Notes: generated by a model from the letters alone, not told the origin. Counted from the stretch's first letter, positions 1 through 8,676 are shown. The stretch: 64,000 nucleotides of DNA from Paenibacillus donghaensis (GCF_002192415.1 NZ_CP021780.1:1178001-1242000), one strand, 5' to 3'. Numbers and translations are program-made.

Positions 1-40
1 GGTCAGAAGTTAAGTTAAGTGTAAGGAAGTGACAACGGGT

Positions 41-1252
41 ATGGGTGAATATACGGTCACTCCCGACCTGGAGCTGCTGACAGATTCCCGGGGAGATTGT
101 TATATTTCGAGCGATGAGGCAGGCAGTTATCTGAAGGTCAAGCAGCCGTTGTTCCTGTTTCTCAGCCATCTGGTTACGGTTATCCGCAGCGGGCAGAATC
201 TGGATGATTATATCCGTAAGGAATGCACAACCCAGGCAGTAGAGGACAAATATAACGAAGGCTTGCGGTTTCTGAAGCAGCATGCACTGGTGTATGAGGG
301 CGATGAAAGACCAAAGAGGCGGACTACACTGGAGACGGAAATGCTCGGCCACCGGCTTGCTGAGATTGGAGTAAGGGAATACAAAAGCGCACAGCGCTGG
401 CTTCGGTTCCTCCTGTTCGGACTGCTGGCGGCAAGTGCGGCAATGATGATGCTGAATGGGATATCGCTGGCAAACGGCAGCATCATGAGGGAGATCATCG
501 CCGGTTACCGCAGTTTTGAGCTGGATCGTCCCTATTATGCACTAATCGTGCTGCCTATCATCCTGGCCGGTATTCTGATCCACGAAGCAGGGCATATTCT
601 GGTCGCCAGTGCGCTGGGTGTTTCCGTCCGTTCGGTCAGCTTGTTTCTGTTCATGGGGTTTCAGCCTGTTGTGTTCGTCAAGTACAGAAATATGCTGGCC
701 GCCGGCCGCAAGGTGAAGATCATGATCTATCTGGCCGGGTTTCTGTTCAACCTGCTGACCATCAACGCCAGCCTGGCCTTGCTGATCCATACCGGATCAT
801 GGATTTACGGGGTATTCATAGCTGTTAACTTTTTTCTGATCGTGGAGAATCTGTCCATTATTAATAATACGGATTTCTATTATGTGCTGTGTGAGCTCTT
901 TGGGCTTAGATCTTTCAAGCTGAAGGCGCTGGAGCGGCTGGGGGCTTGCCTGAACCGGACCCTGAAGCCGTCGGCCTTCTTCTTCTCCAGAGCTGGGATA
1001 TGGGGCAATCTGTATCTGCTGGCCGGTTATGTGTACCGATTCTTCAGCCTGTATCTGTTCCTGACTCTGATTGGCGGGTTGTTCGCGGATTATCCGTACA
1101 TCCGGCCTGTAGGTCTGCTGCTGTGCGGCGGCTATTTCCTGTTCAGCTTCAACCGGTTCAGGCTAAACATTCAGCACAGCAGCTTTCCCTTGCAGAATGT
1201 GCCTGAGCAGAACGTTCCCGAGCAGAGCCGTGCAAGAGTAGGAGGAGAATAA
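41..1252 (+). CDS. M50-type membrane zinc metalloprotease of a peptide-maturation locus
   Basis: Integral membrane protein of about 403 residues. Residues 1-90 form a soluble region resembling a PqqD/winged-helix peptide-binding domain. A hydrophobic segment follows, then the zinc motif HEAGH at residues 181-185 inside a membrane helix, and NNTDFYYVL near residue 278, which is the usual place of the third metal ligand in site-2-type proteases. Several further membrane segments follow. This layout is typical of the putative peptide zinc metalloproteases found in RiPP clusters, where they cut or help export a modified peptide. It lies 1 base upstream of the next gene and shares its operon with a precursor-like peptide. 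ATG at 41 is preferred (GGAAGTGA 8 bases upstream); GTG at 29 is possible. The substrate is inferred from context only. Confidence 0.8.
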   Translation: MGEYTVTPDLELLTDSRGDCYISSDEAGSYLKVKQPLFLFLSHLVTVIRSGQNLDDYIRKECTTQAVEDKYNEGLRFLKQHALVYEGDERPKRRTTLETEMLGHRLAEIGVREYKSAQRWLRFLLFGLLAASAAMMMLNGISLANGSIMREIIAGYRSFELDRPYYALIVLPIILAGILIHEAGHILVASALGVSVRSVSLFLFMGFQPVVFVKYRNMLAAGRKVKIMIYLAGFLFNLLTINASLALLIHTGSWIYGVFIAVNFFLIVENLSIINNTDFYYVLCELFGLRSFKLKALERLGACLNRTLKPSAFFFSRAGIWGNLYLLAGYVYRFFSLYLFLTLIGGLFADYPYIRPVGLLLCGGYFLFSFNRFRLNIQHSSFPLQNVPEQNVPEQSRARVGGE

Positions 1253-1253
1253 G

Positions 1254-2294
1254 ATGTTATACAGGGAATGCCGTTTCCGGGCCGCCTATACCTTGTTCCA
1301 GGAGGTCAAACCTGATATTAAGCAGAGTGAGGTCTTTCAGATTCTGGGCGGGATCACTACCTCTGTGTACATGTATCCTATTCACAAGCTGAAGCTGTAT
1401 ATCATGGCAGGGGCCTCAGAGAAGCTGCGGATCGAGAATTTTTTTGACCAATTCGCATTAGATCCCCACAAGCTGGATATTGAACAATTTCTGAGCGAGC
1501 CGGCGGATTTCGAACAATATTTCTATATCCTGCCTATCACTGCCGAGATGCTGAACAGTCGTTCCTTCTCTCATGTGGATACAAGCTTCCTAGGCTGCTC
1601 GTTCGCCATGATCGGCGAGTATAACCGGGAGGAACAGAGGCTGTATCTACCCCATCTTGGAGAAAGTGACAAGGATTGGTTGGACGTCGCCGCTCTCCTG
1701 ACGATGAATGAGTTCAGTAATGAGCTGATGGGACGTTATGTGGTGTACCGGATAGCCAAAAAAGAGCTGTACACCAACCCGGTCTTGGCCGCGTGTATTG
1801 ATCGCCCGTTCCGGGAGCTTGTGCTTGAGAACCTCAGCAACGTGATTCACGGGCTGGAGGTTCCCGAGAAATATAAGGGAGTGCGGGGCGAGGAGGCTTA
1901 TGGGCTGATGATTCGCCATTTCGGGCAGCTGAAGCAGCTTTTGGAACAGCCGGACCACCCGCCTCATTATGAGCAGGCCATGAAATATTACAGAATACAG
2001 TGTTCTTACCTGCGCACGTTCATTATGTCCGGGACAGATCATTTCTACAGAGGGGAATTCATCGACAGCTTGCGTCAGCTGGCCGTCTGCGATCCGGGCT
2101 TCCAACTGGACATGCATACGAAATGCTGGCAGAAAGCAGCGAATATCTGGAGAAGAATCGGCAGAAACCTGTTACAGCTGTACTACAAGCTTGATCCAGT
2201 CAGGCTGGATGGTCTGATTCTGCAGCTGGAACAGCTTCGTGAGCTGGAAATGCAAGGGATGAAGGAGCTGTATCAATCGCTTGAAGGGAGGTGA
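1254..2294 (+). CDS. Uncharacterised 346-aa protein of the peptide locus
   Basis: I do not recognise this family. The protein is soluble, with no signal peptide or membrane helix. It is rich in aromatic and acidic residues, has GITTSVYMYPIHKLKLY near residue 30, and has a helical C-terminus rich in Leu, Gln and Glu. Start ATG at 1254 has AGGAGGAG upstream and follows the protease stop directly, so the two are co-transcribed and probably translationally coupled. It ends 6 bases before the precursor-like peptide. Position suggests a maturation enzyme, a leader-binding scaffold or an immunity factor. Sequence alone does not separate these. Confidence 0.6.
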   Translation: MLYRECRFRAAYTLFQEVKPDIKQSEVFQILGGITTSVYMYPIHKLKLYIMAGASEKLRIENFFDQFALDPHKLDIEQFLSEPADFEQYFYILPITAEMLNSRSFSHVDTSFLGCSFAMIGEYNREEQRLYLPHLGESDKDWLDVAALLTMNEFSNELMGRYVVYRIAKKELYTNPVLAACIDRPFRELVLENLSNVIHGLEVPEKYKGVRGEEAYGLMIRHFGQLKQLLEQPDHPPHYEQAMKYYRIQCSYLRTFIMSGTDHFYRGEFIDSLRQLAVCDPGFQLDMHTKCWQKAANIWRRIGRNLLQLYYKLDPVRLDGLILQLEQLRELEMQGMKELYQSLEGR

Positions 2295-2300
2295 GACAAG

Positions 2301-2417
2301 ATGGAACAAAAATTCGTTGAAGAACTCATTATTGAAGAATTGGATTTCTCTGATGTAGAGAAGCTTGAAGAAATTGCAACGCCGGTATTTGTGGGAACAG
2401 CAGGTTGCTGCGCGTAA
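2301..2417 (+). CDS. Small precursor-like peptide (38 aa) ending GTAGCCA
   Basis: A very strong ribosome binding site (GGGAGGTGA) precedes ATG 2301. The product has an acidic leader-like first half (EELIIEELDFSDVEKLEEI), then ATPVFVGTAGCCA. Acidic, Leu/Asp-rich leaders followed by a short Gly/Ala/Cys/Thr core are typical of RiPP precursors, for example azole-forming or thiopeptide-type leaders. The adjacent pair of Cys and the single core Thr are candidate modification sites. It is the last gene of the operon, 6 bases after the 346-aa gene, and a hairpin terminator follows at 2484. Modification type is unknown because the upstream part of the cluster is outside the window. Confidence 0.7.
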   Translation: MEQKFVEELIIEELDFSDVEKLEEIATPVFVGTAGCCA

Positions 2418-2483
2418 CAACGTGACATGCCCTCTGGGGTTTAAGCTGCCCCATCCGGTACTTTAAGTAACATTCACAAACAT

Positions 2484-2527
2484 AAGGGGACTCCTGTGCC
2501 AGGGCAATGGCAGCGTGGGGTCCTCTT
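2484..2527 (+). terminator. Rho-independent terminator of the peptide operon
   Basis: AAGGGGACTCC pairs with GGGGTCCTCTT across a 23-base loop, about 65 bases after the precursor stop codon. Confidence 0.6.
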
Positions 2528-2547
2528 GTTATGTCTATGCCTTAAAT

Positions 2548-3201
2548 TCACTTCTTAATATAGTGGCTATAAGGCTCTTGAAAGTCCAGTGAATCCATAT
2601 CCGCACGCAGATGGTGGTGAACAGAGTCGTCGATCTTCAGGGTCTCACCCTGGAGAATAATCTGAACCATGGCCTGATGCTCTTTATGGATATCCAGCAG
2701 CTTGTCCTTCTTCAACATACAGAGGTTGCGGTATCTTACATAATGCACATTAAACTGCTGAAGCAGACCCCAGAGGAATTCGCGCCCCGCCCAGCGGAAC
2801 AAGGTCTGGTGAAAAGCGTCGTCCAACTTCAAAAAATGCTGTGAAGCCTGATCGCTATGTATAGCCTGTTCCTGCAGCGCAAGCAGCTGATTCAGCTCAT
2901 GGACAGCTTTGAGCGGAAGCTGCCCTGCCAGATCCTTGAACAGCTGCTTCTCCAGCGCACTGCGCAGATAAATAATCTGCTCTACGGAGTCCAGATCAAT
3001 GTAAGAGACGATATTCCCCTTTTTGGGATAGATATTGATATAGTCTTCCAGCGACAGCTGCTTCAGAATGTCACGGATAGGGGTGCGCGACAGCTTGAAA
3101 CGCTCGGACAGAGCCGTTTCGCTGATGATGGTGCCCGGTTTCAATTGCAGGGAGAGGATATCCTGCTTCAGCTCATTCATAATCTCATCTTTTAGGGACA
3201 T
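2548..3201 (-). CDS. GntR family (FadR-type) transcriptional regulator of the uxu operon
   Basis: N-terminal winged helix (residues 1-70, with SETALSERFKLSRTPIRDILKQL as the recognition region), then an all-helical FCD-type ligand domain. It is divergent from uxuA-uxuB, so it most likely represses them and responds to a hexuronate catabolite. ATG at 3201 is preferred because GAAGCGAG lies 9 bases upstream; TTG at 3210 is an alternative start. A TAGTATACA site at 3235 lies in its own leader, which suggests autoregulation. Confidence 0.85.
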   Translation of the reverse strand: MSLKDEIMNELKQDILSLQLKPGTIISETALSERFKLSRTPIRDILKQLSLEDYINIYPKKGNIVSYIDLDSVEQIIYLRSALEKQLFKDLAGQLPLKAVHELNQLLALQEQAIHSDQASQHFLKLDDAFHQTLFRWAGREFLWGLLQQFNVHYVRYRNLCMLKKDKLLDIHKEHQAMVQIILQGETLKIDDSVHHHLRADMDSLDFQEPYSHYIKK

Positions 3202-3234
3202 ATCGTTCAACTCGCTTCTTAGCTATTCTGGAAA

Positions 3235-3246
3235 CTAGTATACATG
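3235..3246. promoter_or_regulatory. Secondary GntR operator-like site
   Basis: CTAGTATACATG is an imperfect copy of the core of the perfect palindrome at 3332 (CTTGTATACAAG). It lies 34 bases upstream of the regulator start, fitting autoregulation. Confidence 0.5.
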
Positions 3247-3294
3247 AAATGAAGCGAAGATGCATCAGGGTTATTAGAATCCGTAAGTTTCTTG

Positions 3295-3323
3295 TTGACA
3301 AGGTGATGTTAATATTCTATGAT
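3295..3323 (+). promoter_or_regulatory. Sigma-A promoter of uxuA-uxuB
   Basis: TTGACA (3295-3300), a 17-base spacer and TATGAT (3318-3323). Transcription should start near 3330, right at the operator. Confidence 0.8.
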
Positions 3324-3331
3324 CGATTCAA

Positions 3332-3347
3332 ATCTTGTATACAAGAT
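3332..3347. promoter_or_regulatory. Perfect 16-bp palindromic GntR operator
   Basis: ATCTTGTATACAAGAT is a perfect inverted repeat covering the predicted transcription start of uxuA. Its TTGTATACAA core fits FadR-subfamily operators, so regulator binding would block initiation. Confidence 0.8.
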
Positions 3348-3376
3348 AGATGGAGAAGCTGAAGGAGGATTCAGGC

Positions 3377-4456
3377 ATGAAGATGACATGGAGATGGTAT
3401 GGGGAAGGGAATGACAATATCACCCTTGACCATGTGCGGCAGATTCCGGGAGTAATGGGCATTGTGTGGTCGCTGCACGACAAGGTGGCTGGAGAGGTCT
3501 GGGAGATGGAACGGATTCAGCAAGCTGCCGATCAGATTACAGCCAAGGGCTTCAGTCCTGCCGTTGTTGAGAGCGTTAACATCCATGATGATATCAAAAT
3601 TGGCCTGCCCACAAGAGACAAATACATCGACATTTATATCGATACCATCCGCAAGCTGAGCAAGGTTGGGGTCAAGGTGATCTGCTATAATTTCATGCCT
3701 ATATTCGACTGGACGCGCACTGAGCTGTATAAAGAGCTGCCGGACGGCTCCAATGCGCTTTTTTATGAAAAAGCAGCCATTACCGATAATCCGCAAGCGA
3801 TGGTGGACCGGATTCTCAGCGGGTCCAAGGGCTTCACTATGCCGGGCTGGGAGCCGGAACGGCTGGCGAAGCTGGATGAGCTGTTCGCAGCGTACAAGCC
3901 GGTAACCGAGGATGTTCTCCTGGAGAATCTGAAATATTTCCTGGAGCGGATCATTCCGGTATGTGAAGAGGTGGACGTCAAGATGGCGATTCATCCGGAT
4001 GACCCGGCCTGGCCGATCTTTGGATTGCCGCGCATTATCCGCAGCCGGGAGCATATCCGCAAATTCCTTGCGCTTGTGGACAGTCCCTACAATGGCTTGA
4101 CCTTCTGTACAGGTTCTCTGGGCACAAGTGCGGAGAATGATCTGCCGGCGATGATCCGCGAATTCCATGACCGGATTCATTTCGCCCATATCCGCAATGT
4201 GAAGCGGTTTGACAATGGCGATTTCATTGAGGTCTCGCATCGCGGGCAGGATGGAAGCGTCGATGTAGCCGAAGTGGTCAGAGCCTATCATGAATGCGGG
4301 TTCCAGGGGTATGTCCGCCCCGATCATGGGCGGCATCTGTGGGGAGAAGAGGCAAACTGCAGACCCGGATACGGACTCTACGATAGGGCGATGGGCATTA
4401 TGTATCTGCTGGGCGTGTGGGACAGCCTGGACAATGGCAGCAGGGGGAATCGATGA
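3377..4456 (+). CDS. uxuA: Mannonate dehydratase
   Basis: Converts D-mannonate to 2-keto-3-deoxygluconate in glucuronate catabolism. The 359-residue TIM-barrel protein carries conserved UxuA segments: MTWRWYG at the N-terminus, ICYNFMPIFDWTRT, FCTGSLGTS, HFAHIRNVK and VRPDHGRH, which hold the metal-binding Cys and His residues. ATG 3377 has GGAGG 9 bases upstream; an in-frame ATG at 3350 lacks such a site and overlaps the operator end. Its stop overlaps the uxuB start (ATGA), so the two are translationally coupled. Confidence 0.95.
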   Translation: MKMTWRWYGEGNDNITLDHVRQIPGVMGIVWSLHDKVAGEVWEMERIQQAADQITAKGFSPAVVESVNIHDDIKIGLPTRDKYIDIYIDTIRKLSKVGVKVICYNFMPIFDWTRTELYKELPDGSNALFYEKAAITDNPQAMVDRILSGSKGFTMPGWEPERLAKLDELFAAYKPVTEDVLLENLKYFLERIIPVCEEVDVKMAIHPDDPAWPIFGLPRIIRSREHIRKFLALVDSPYNGLTFCTGSLGTSAENDLPAMIREFHDRIHFAHIRNVKRFDNGDFIEVSHRGQDGSVDVAEVVRAYHECGFQGYVRPDHGRHLWGEEANCRPGYGLYDRAMGIMYLLGVWDSLDNGSRGNR

Positions 4457-6072
4457 TGCGTTTAAGCAGAAGCAGCCTACAGAACGAATCGGCGTGGGAG
4501 CAGGCAGGGATCGCGCTGCCGCAGTTTAACATCGGACAGGTAACCCGTGCTACGGCAGAGAAGCCGGAGTGGATTCATTTTGGTGCCGGCAATATCTTCA
4601 GAGGTTTCGTGGCGAATGCCCATCAGAAGCTGCTGAACAGTGGCAAGGCAGATACGGGAATTATCGCGGTGGAGTCGTTTGATTTCGAAATGATAGATCG
4701 AGTATACAAGCCATACGATAATCTGACCCTGCTAGTGCTGATGAACGCAAAAGGCGAATTTGAGCAGACTCTCATCGGCAGTATTGTGGAAGCCATTACG
4801 GCGGACCGCAGCAGAAGTGAGGATTACAACCGGCTGGTTGAGGTGTTTGAGCATCCGGGCCTGCAGCTGGCCAGCTTCACCATTACGGAGAAGGGCTATT
4901 CTCTTAAAGGGCCTGACGGGCAATATCTGGGCATTGTGCAGCAGGACATTGCAAAGGGGCCTGAGCAGGCGGTGCATGTTATGGGTATTGTGGCTTCGCT
5001 GGCTTACAAGCGCTTTTGCCAAGGAGCCTATCCGATGACCCTGGTCAGTATGGACAATTGCTCACATAATGGTGACAAGCTGAAGAACGGTGTCGTGACG
5101 ATGGCCAGGGAATGGGCCGGGCAGGGGTTCGTGGGCGAAGATTTCGTGGCTTATCTGGAGGATGAGCGTAAGATTACGTTCCCGCTGTCCATGATCGACA
5201 AGATTACGCCAAGACCCTCCGAGTCGGTCAGAGAAGCGCTGCTTGCTGAAGGATTATCGGACATGGAGCTGATTGTCACTGCCAAGAATACCTATACTGC
5301 GCCTTTTGTGAATGCGGAGATCAGCGAATATCTGGTGATTGAAGATAAGTTCACGAATGGCAGACCGGCCCTGGAAGCGGCAGGCATCATCTTCACAGAC
5401 CGGGATACGGTCAACAACATCGAGACGATGAAGGTCACCACCTGTTTGAACCCGCTGCATACTGCGCTCGCTGTGTGTGGCTGTCTGTTGGGCTATACGC
5501 TGATCGCCGATGAGATGGGCGACCCCACGCTGCGGAAATTAGTCGAGGTGATTGGCTATGATGAAGGGCTGCCGGTGGTGGTTGATCCGCTGATTATGAG
5601 TCCCCGACAATTCCTGGATGAGGTGCTGAACGAACGGTTCGCCAATCCGTATATTCCCGATACGCCGCAGCGGATCGCTACAGATACCTCACAGAAGGTG
5701 GGTATCCGTTTCGGTGAAACGATCAAGTCGTATGTGAAGAGAGACGATCTGAATCCTGCGGAGCTGACAGCGATTCCGCTGGCCATTGCGGCCTGGTGCC
5801 GCTACCTGGTGGGGATCGATGACAAGGGTGAAGCGTTCCAGCTTAGTCCTGATCCACTGCTGGAGCCGCTGCAGGCTCACCTGCAGGGGGTGGTTCTAGG
5901 AGGCAGGGCTTCTTCCAATATACAGGGTATCCTGGGAGATGAACGCATCTTCGGCGTGAATCTGTATGAAGTAGGACTGGGCAGCAAAATCGAAGGTATG
6001 TTCTACGAGATGCTGGCCGGACCCGGTGCGGTGCGCCGCACGCTGGAGAAACATTTGGAAGCGCGGCAGTAG
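4453..6072 (+). CDS. uxuB: Fructuronate reductase / mannitol dehydrogenase family oxidoreductase
   Basis: Reduces D-fructuronate to D-mannonate with NADH, the step before UxuA. The protein is 539 residues long. The Rossmann region near residue 30 contains IHFGAGNIFRGF, and the C-terminal mannitol-dehydrogenase domain has the expected length. ATG 4453 overlaps the uxuA stop and has GGGGGAA upstream; ATG 4456 is equally possible. Regulation is shared with uxuA through the promoter and operator at 3295-3347. Confidence 0.92.
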   Translation: MMRLSRSSLQNESAWEQAGIALPQFNIGQVTRATAEKPEWIHFGAGNIFRGFVANAHQKLLNSGKADTGIIAVESFDFEMIDRVYKPYDNLTLLVLMNAKGEFEQTLIGSIVEAITADRSRSEDYNRLVEVFEHPGLQLASFTITEKGYSLKGPDGQYLGIVQQDIAKGPEQAVHVMGIVASLAYKRFCQGAYPMTLVSMDNCSHNGDKLKNGVVTMAREWAGQGFVGEDFVAYLEDERKITFPLSMIDKITPRPSESVREALLAEGLSDMELIVTAKNTYTAPFVNAEISEYLVIEDKFTNGRPALEAAGIIFTDRDTVNNIETMKVTTCLNPLHTALAVCGCLLGYTLIADEMGDPTLRKLVEVIGYDEGLPVVVDPLIMSPRQFLDEVLNERFANPYIPDTPQRIATDTSQKVGIRFGETIKSYVKRDDLNPAELTAIPLAIAAWCRYLVGIDDKGEAFQLSPDPLLEPLQAHLQGVVLGGRASSNIQGILGDERIFGVNLYEVGLGSKIEGMFYEMLAGPGAVRRTLEKHLEARQ

Positions 6073-6120
6073 TGTAGGCTGTGTCCAACATATTCATTAC
6101 GCCGCTCTAACGGGGAGCTG

Positions 6121-6282
6121 GCATGCGTAATAGGTTGCGGGCGTGTGAGTAATAGATGGTTGGCGTGTTAATGTGTGGCAAAATGCGTAATAGTTGGCTG
6201 GCGTGCGCAATAGGTGGCTAACATATGTAATAGTTGGCAGGCGTGTGTGTAATAGATGGTTGGCGTGCGTAATGGGTGGCTA
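6121..6282. repeat. Degenerate tandem repeat, about 8 units of 18-22 bp
   Basis: Consecutive units resemble GCGTGYGTAATAGRTGGYTG with small changes in length. No coding region is supported here. Confidence 0.7.
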
Positions 6283-6283
6283 A

Positions 6284-6462
6284 CGGACTGTATAGCCCCT
6301 GTTGCGCATTTTTTGCGCCCATAACTGGTTTTGCGGACTCTATAGCCTCTATTATGTGTTTCTGTGCGCCAAAGGCAGTGATTCTGTGCAAATAGAGGCT
6401 CCTCAGTCCGCAAGCTGCAGAAATAGCCGTATATAAGTAAAATAAGGGCTGTTGAGTCCGCT
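6284..6462. repeat. Dispersed intergenic repeat, family B, copy 1
   Basis: The outer arms CGGACTNTATAGCC and GGGCTGTTGAGTCCG form an inverted pair, and an inner pair (GCGGACTCTATAGCCTCTATT and AATAGAGGCTCCTCAGTCCGC) is nested inside. A second copy is at 10071-10250. Confidence 0.7.
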
Positions 6463-6523
6463 AAGCCCACTGTCTCCAAGATCCAGCCTCTCCAGGGTCC
6501 AGCGTTCCGCTGTCGTCAGCGGA

Positions 6524-6576
6524 TTGACATGTACCTGTATCTACGCTATGTTGTGAATGAAAAAAATAGTATTCAC
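6524..6576 (+). promoter_or_regulatory. Promoter and operator of the TetR gene
   Basis: TTGACA (6524), 17-base spacer, TATGTT (6547-6552). Immediately after it, GTGAAT (6553) and ATTCAC (6571) form an inverted pair separated by 12 bases, placed for autorepression by the TetR product. Confidence 0.65.
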
Positions 6577-6599
6577 TCAAACCGGCGGAGGATCTATAC

Positions 6600-7172
6600 A
6601 TGGAAGATAAAAAAACGGCAATCTATCAGAGCGGCAAAACCCTGTTCAGCGAACATGGCTTCAAGGATACCAATGTGGCTGGCATTACCCAGCTGGCCGG
6701 GGTCAGCGTAGGCACCTTCTACAACTATTATTCCTCCAAAGAGAAGCTCTTTATGGAAATCTTCCTGGAGGAGAACGCGAAGCTGAAAGAACAGGTGATG
6801 GGTTCCATTGATCTGAATGCTGATCCGTTAACGACCATTAAGGCACTGATGGCGGCTAATCTCAGTGGAATGAGCGCGCATCCGATCCTGCGGGAATGGT
6901 ACAACCGTGACGTATTCAGTAGAATCGAACAGCAATACATTGAAGACAACGGTACCGAAGCTGTAGATTTTGTATATGGAAGCTCCATCCAGTTGGTCAG
7001 AAGCTGGCAGGCGCAAGGCAAGATGAGAGCAGATATGGATGCGGAGTTGATTATGGCGATGTTCGCCTCGCTGATCCAGGTGGATATGCACAAAGCGGAA
7101 ATTGGGGTGCAGCATTTTCCACAGATACTGGATCACCTGGCGGAGTTTATAGTAGATGGCTTGACGAAATAG
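6600..7172 (+). CDS. TetR family transcriptional regulator
   Basis: 190 residues. The N-terminal helix-turn-helix contains NVAGITQLAGVSVGTFYNYY followed by SSKEKLF, the classical TetR pattern; the helical C-terminal domain would bind an unknown ligand. GGCGGAGG precedes ATG 6600. It is convergent with a MATE efflux remnant whose C-terminal part is lost, so its original target may have been that exporter. Confidence 0.88.
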   Translation: MEDKKTAIYQSGKTLFSEHGFKDTNVAGITQLAGVSVGTFYNYYSSKEKLFMEIFLEENAKLKEQVMGSIDLNADPLTTIKALMAANLSGMSAHPILREWYNRDVFSRIEQQYIEDNGTEAVDFVYGSSIQLVRSWQAQGKMRADMDAELIMAMFASLIQVDMHKAEIGVQHFPQILDHLAEFIVDGLTK

Positions 7173-7175
7173 CTC

Positions 7176-7215
7176 AAACAGCCGGCATTCTGACATACAG
7201 AGGCTGGCTGTTTAT
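7176..7215 (+). terminator. Terminator after the TetR gene
   Basis: AAACAGCCGGC pairs imperfectly with GGCTGGCTGTTT right after the TetR stop codon. Confidence 0.6.
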
Positions 7216-7269
7216 TGATGCGGGGGATGGGTTGAGGCTTGACTTGTAGTACCACTTGATAATTTGAGC

Positions 7270-7663
7270 AGGTAACTACGCTGTGGTCCATGTCGTAAAG
7301 CGTACCCAGAATCCATCTGCCGCCCAATAGAATAACGACTTCGCTGATGATCCCGATGACGATGGACAAGGTCATCCCTGAATTAAAAGCCTGTCCAAAG
7401 CTGTCCGTATCGTTCTGCCCCAGGTATCTGCCCCCAATAATAGTAAATGAAATGGCCAAAATCCCAATGGTTCCCGTAATCAGATAGATGAATGAGGAAG
7501 CAATGCCAACCGCGGCAAATTCTTGAATGCCAAGCCTGCCCACAATGGCCTGATCGCCCAGTTGAAAGAGAAGCTGCAGAATCTGGGTGAGCAGCATGGG
7601 AAGGACCAGGCTGTTGATGGACCGGATGTCCGGTCTATGGTGATGTATCCACTGTTTAAGCAT
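7270..7663 (-). pseudogene. MATE efflux transporter, N-terminal remnant
   Basis: About 130 residues match the start of a MATE family drug/sodium antiporter: RSINSLVLPMLLTQILQLLFQLGDQAIVGRLG, then membrane helices with a GGRYLGQ motif. Similarity stops near 7270 and the frame runs into unrelated sequence and the TetR terminator. A complete protein would be about 440-460 residues, so roughly 70% is missing. Unlikely to be functional. Confidence 0.8.
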
Positions 7664-7841
7664 AATAAATATAAATAACCTCCAAAAAGCATCTCATCTG
7701 GAAATTATAGCAATGGACTAAGGGTTCATCAGTGACAAGTATCTCTCAGAAGAAGATCAGATTCGGAAGGAACACATTGGCAATGGGTGAATACCCTGTA
7801 ACCAAGTGGTTTATCCTTAGTCAAGGCGGTGTGTTGATTAC

Positions 7842-8306
7842 ATGTATTCAGGATACTATTACGCTCCTGCTCCGATGCAAGTGAACTGGGCGTTTCAACG
7901 CAGCGACGATGCGGTAGTTCAGATGATTCAGCAATCCATTCAGGGAGAACGCAACGATGAAGTATTCTATGATTTCCTGATCAAGCTGGCCCCAACCCTG
8001 CAGGAACAAGAGGTCATTACCGGCATCCGCAATGATGAACGAAAACATCGTCAGATGTTCAGAACGCTGTATACCCAACTGACAGGTCGCGCTCCCTCCG
8101 TCGCGGAAGAACCCGCAGAACTGCTTCCGGACAGTTATATACCCGGTCTGGAGCAGGCGCTGCTGGGAGAGTTGAAGGCATTCGAGAAATACCGCAAGAT
8201 CTATCTGCACATCAATCCGCAATACCGCGACTGGATCTTTGAAATCATGACCGACGAGATCAAACACGCGAGTTACTACAATTGGCTGTACGCCAAAAAT
8301 AAATAA
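7842..8306 (+). CDS. Ferritin-like fold protein, YhjR/rubrerythrin type
   Basis: 154 residues in a four-helix arrangement with Glu and His residues typical of a di-metal site: QGERNDEVF, GIRNDERKHRQMF, LLGELKAFEKY and MTDEIKHASYYN. The N-terminal MYSGYYYAP segment is Tyr-rich, as in small spore-associated YhjR-like proteins of Bacillales. Likely role is metal binding or redox protection, possibly in the spore coat; this is inference from the family. A terminator follows. Confidence 0.8.
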   Translation: MYSGYYYAPAPMQVNWAFQRSDDAVVQMIQQSIQGERNDEVFYDFLIKLAPTLQEQEVITGIRNDERKHRQMFRTLYTQLTGRAPSVAEEPAELLPDSYIPGLEQALLGELKAFEKYRKIYLHINPQYRDWIFEIMTDEIKHASYYNWLYAKNK

Positions 8307-8363
8307 AAAAAGGCTGCTCCTGCAAGAGGAGCGGGTTCCCTTTCGGCAAACTAGGATTTACGA

Positions 8364-8389
8364 AAAGCCAGCGGTTTTCCGCTGGCTTT
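8364..8389 (+). terminator. Hairpin terminator
   Basis: AAAGCCAGCGG and CCGCTGGCTTT with a TTTT loop, about 60 bases after the ferritin-like gene. Confidence 0.75.
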
Positions 8390-8399
8390 CTGGCACTAA

Positions 8400-8662
8400 T
8401 CATCTATTATGTTGCTTCTTGAAGAAGTTTCAAAAGCTCTCGTTTCGTGATAGGGTGGTATGTAAGAAACTTGTCTGGACAGCATTGTCATTGTAAGGGC
8501 ATTGGTCTGACCTTAATATAGTAATTCCTGATTTCTTTTGATCAACCGCCTCATTGATACATTCCTCTAGCAACCTCGAGCCATATCCCTTACCGTTTCC
8601 TTGACCAACATAATTTCAATCACTTCGTCACTGCGTATAGTTAATTTCAGGATAAATAGAAA
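8400..8662 (-). pseudogene. GNAT acetyltransferase fragment
   Basis: Reading the minus strand, LKLTIRSDEVIEIMLV matches the beta-4 strand of a GNAT fold in one frame. In another frame GQGNGKGYGSRLLEECINEA gives the acetyl-CoA binding motif A, followed by about 40 more residues to a stop. The change of frame and the missing N-terminal half show a decayed gene. Confidence 0.65.
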
Positions 8663-8676
8663 TATTATACATATAA

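Noticed and set aside
542..790. Minus-strand frame inside the M50 protease gene
   Set aside because: Shadow of a clear coding gene; Gln/His-rich translation with no ribosome binding site.
6121..6282. Possible CRISPR array
   Set aside because: Units are contiguous 18-22 bp degenerate repeats without spacers, and no cas genes are seen.
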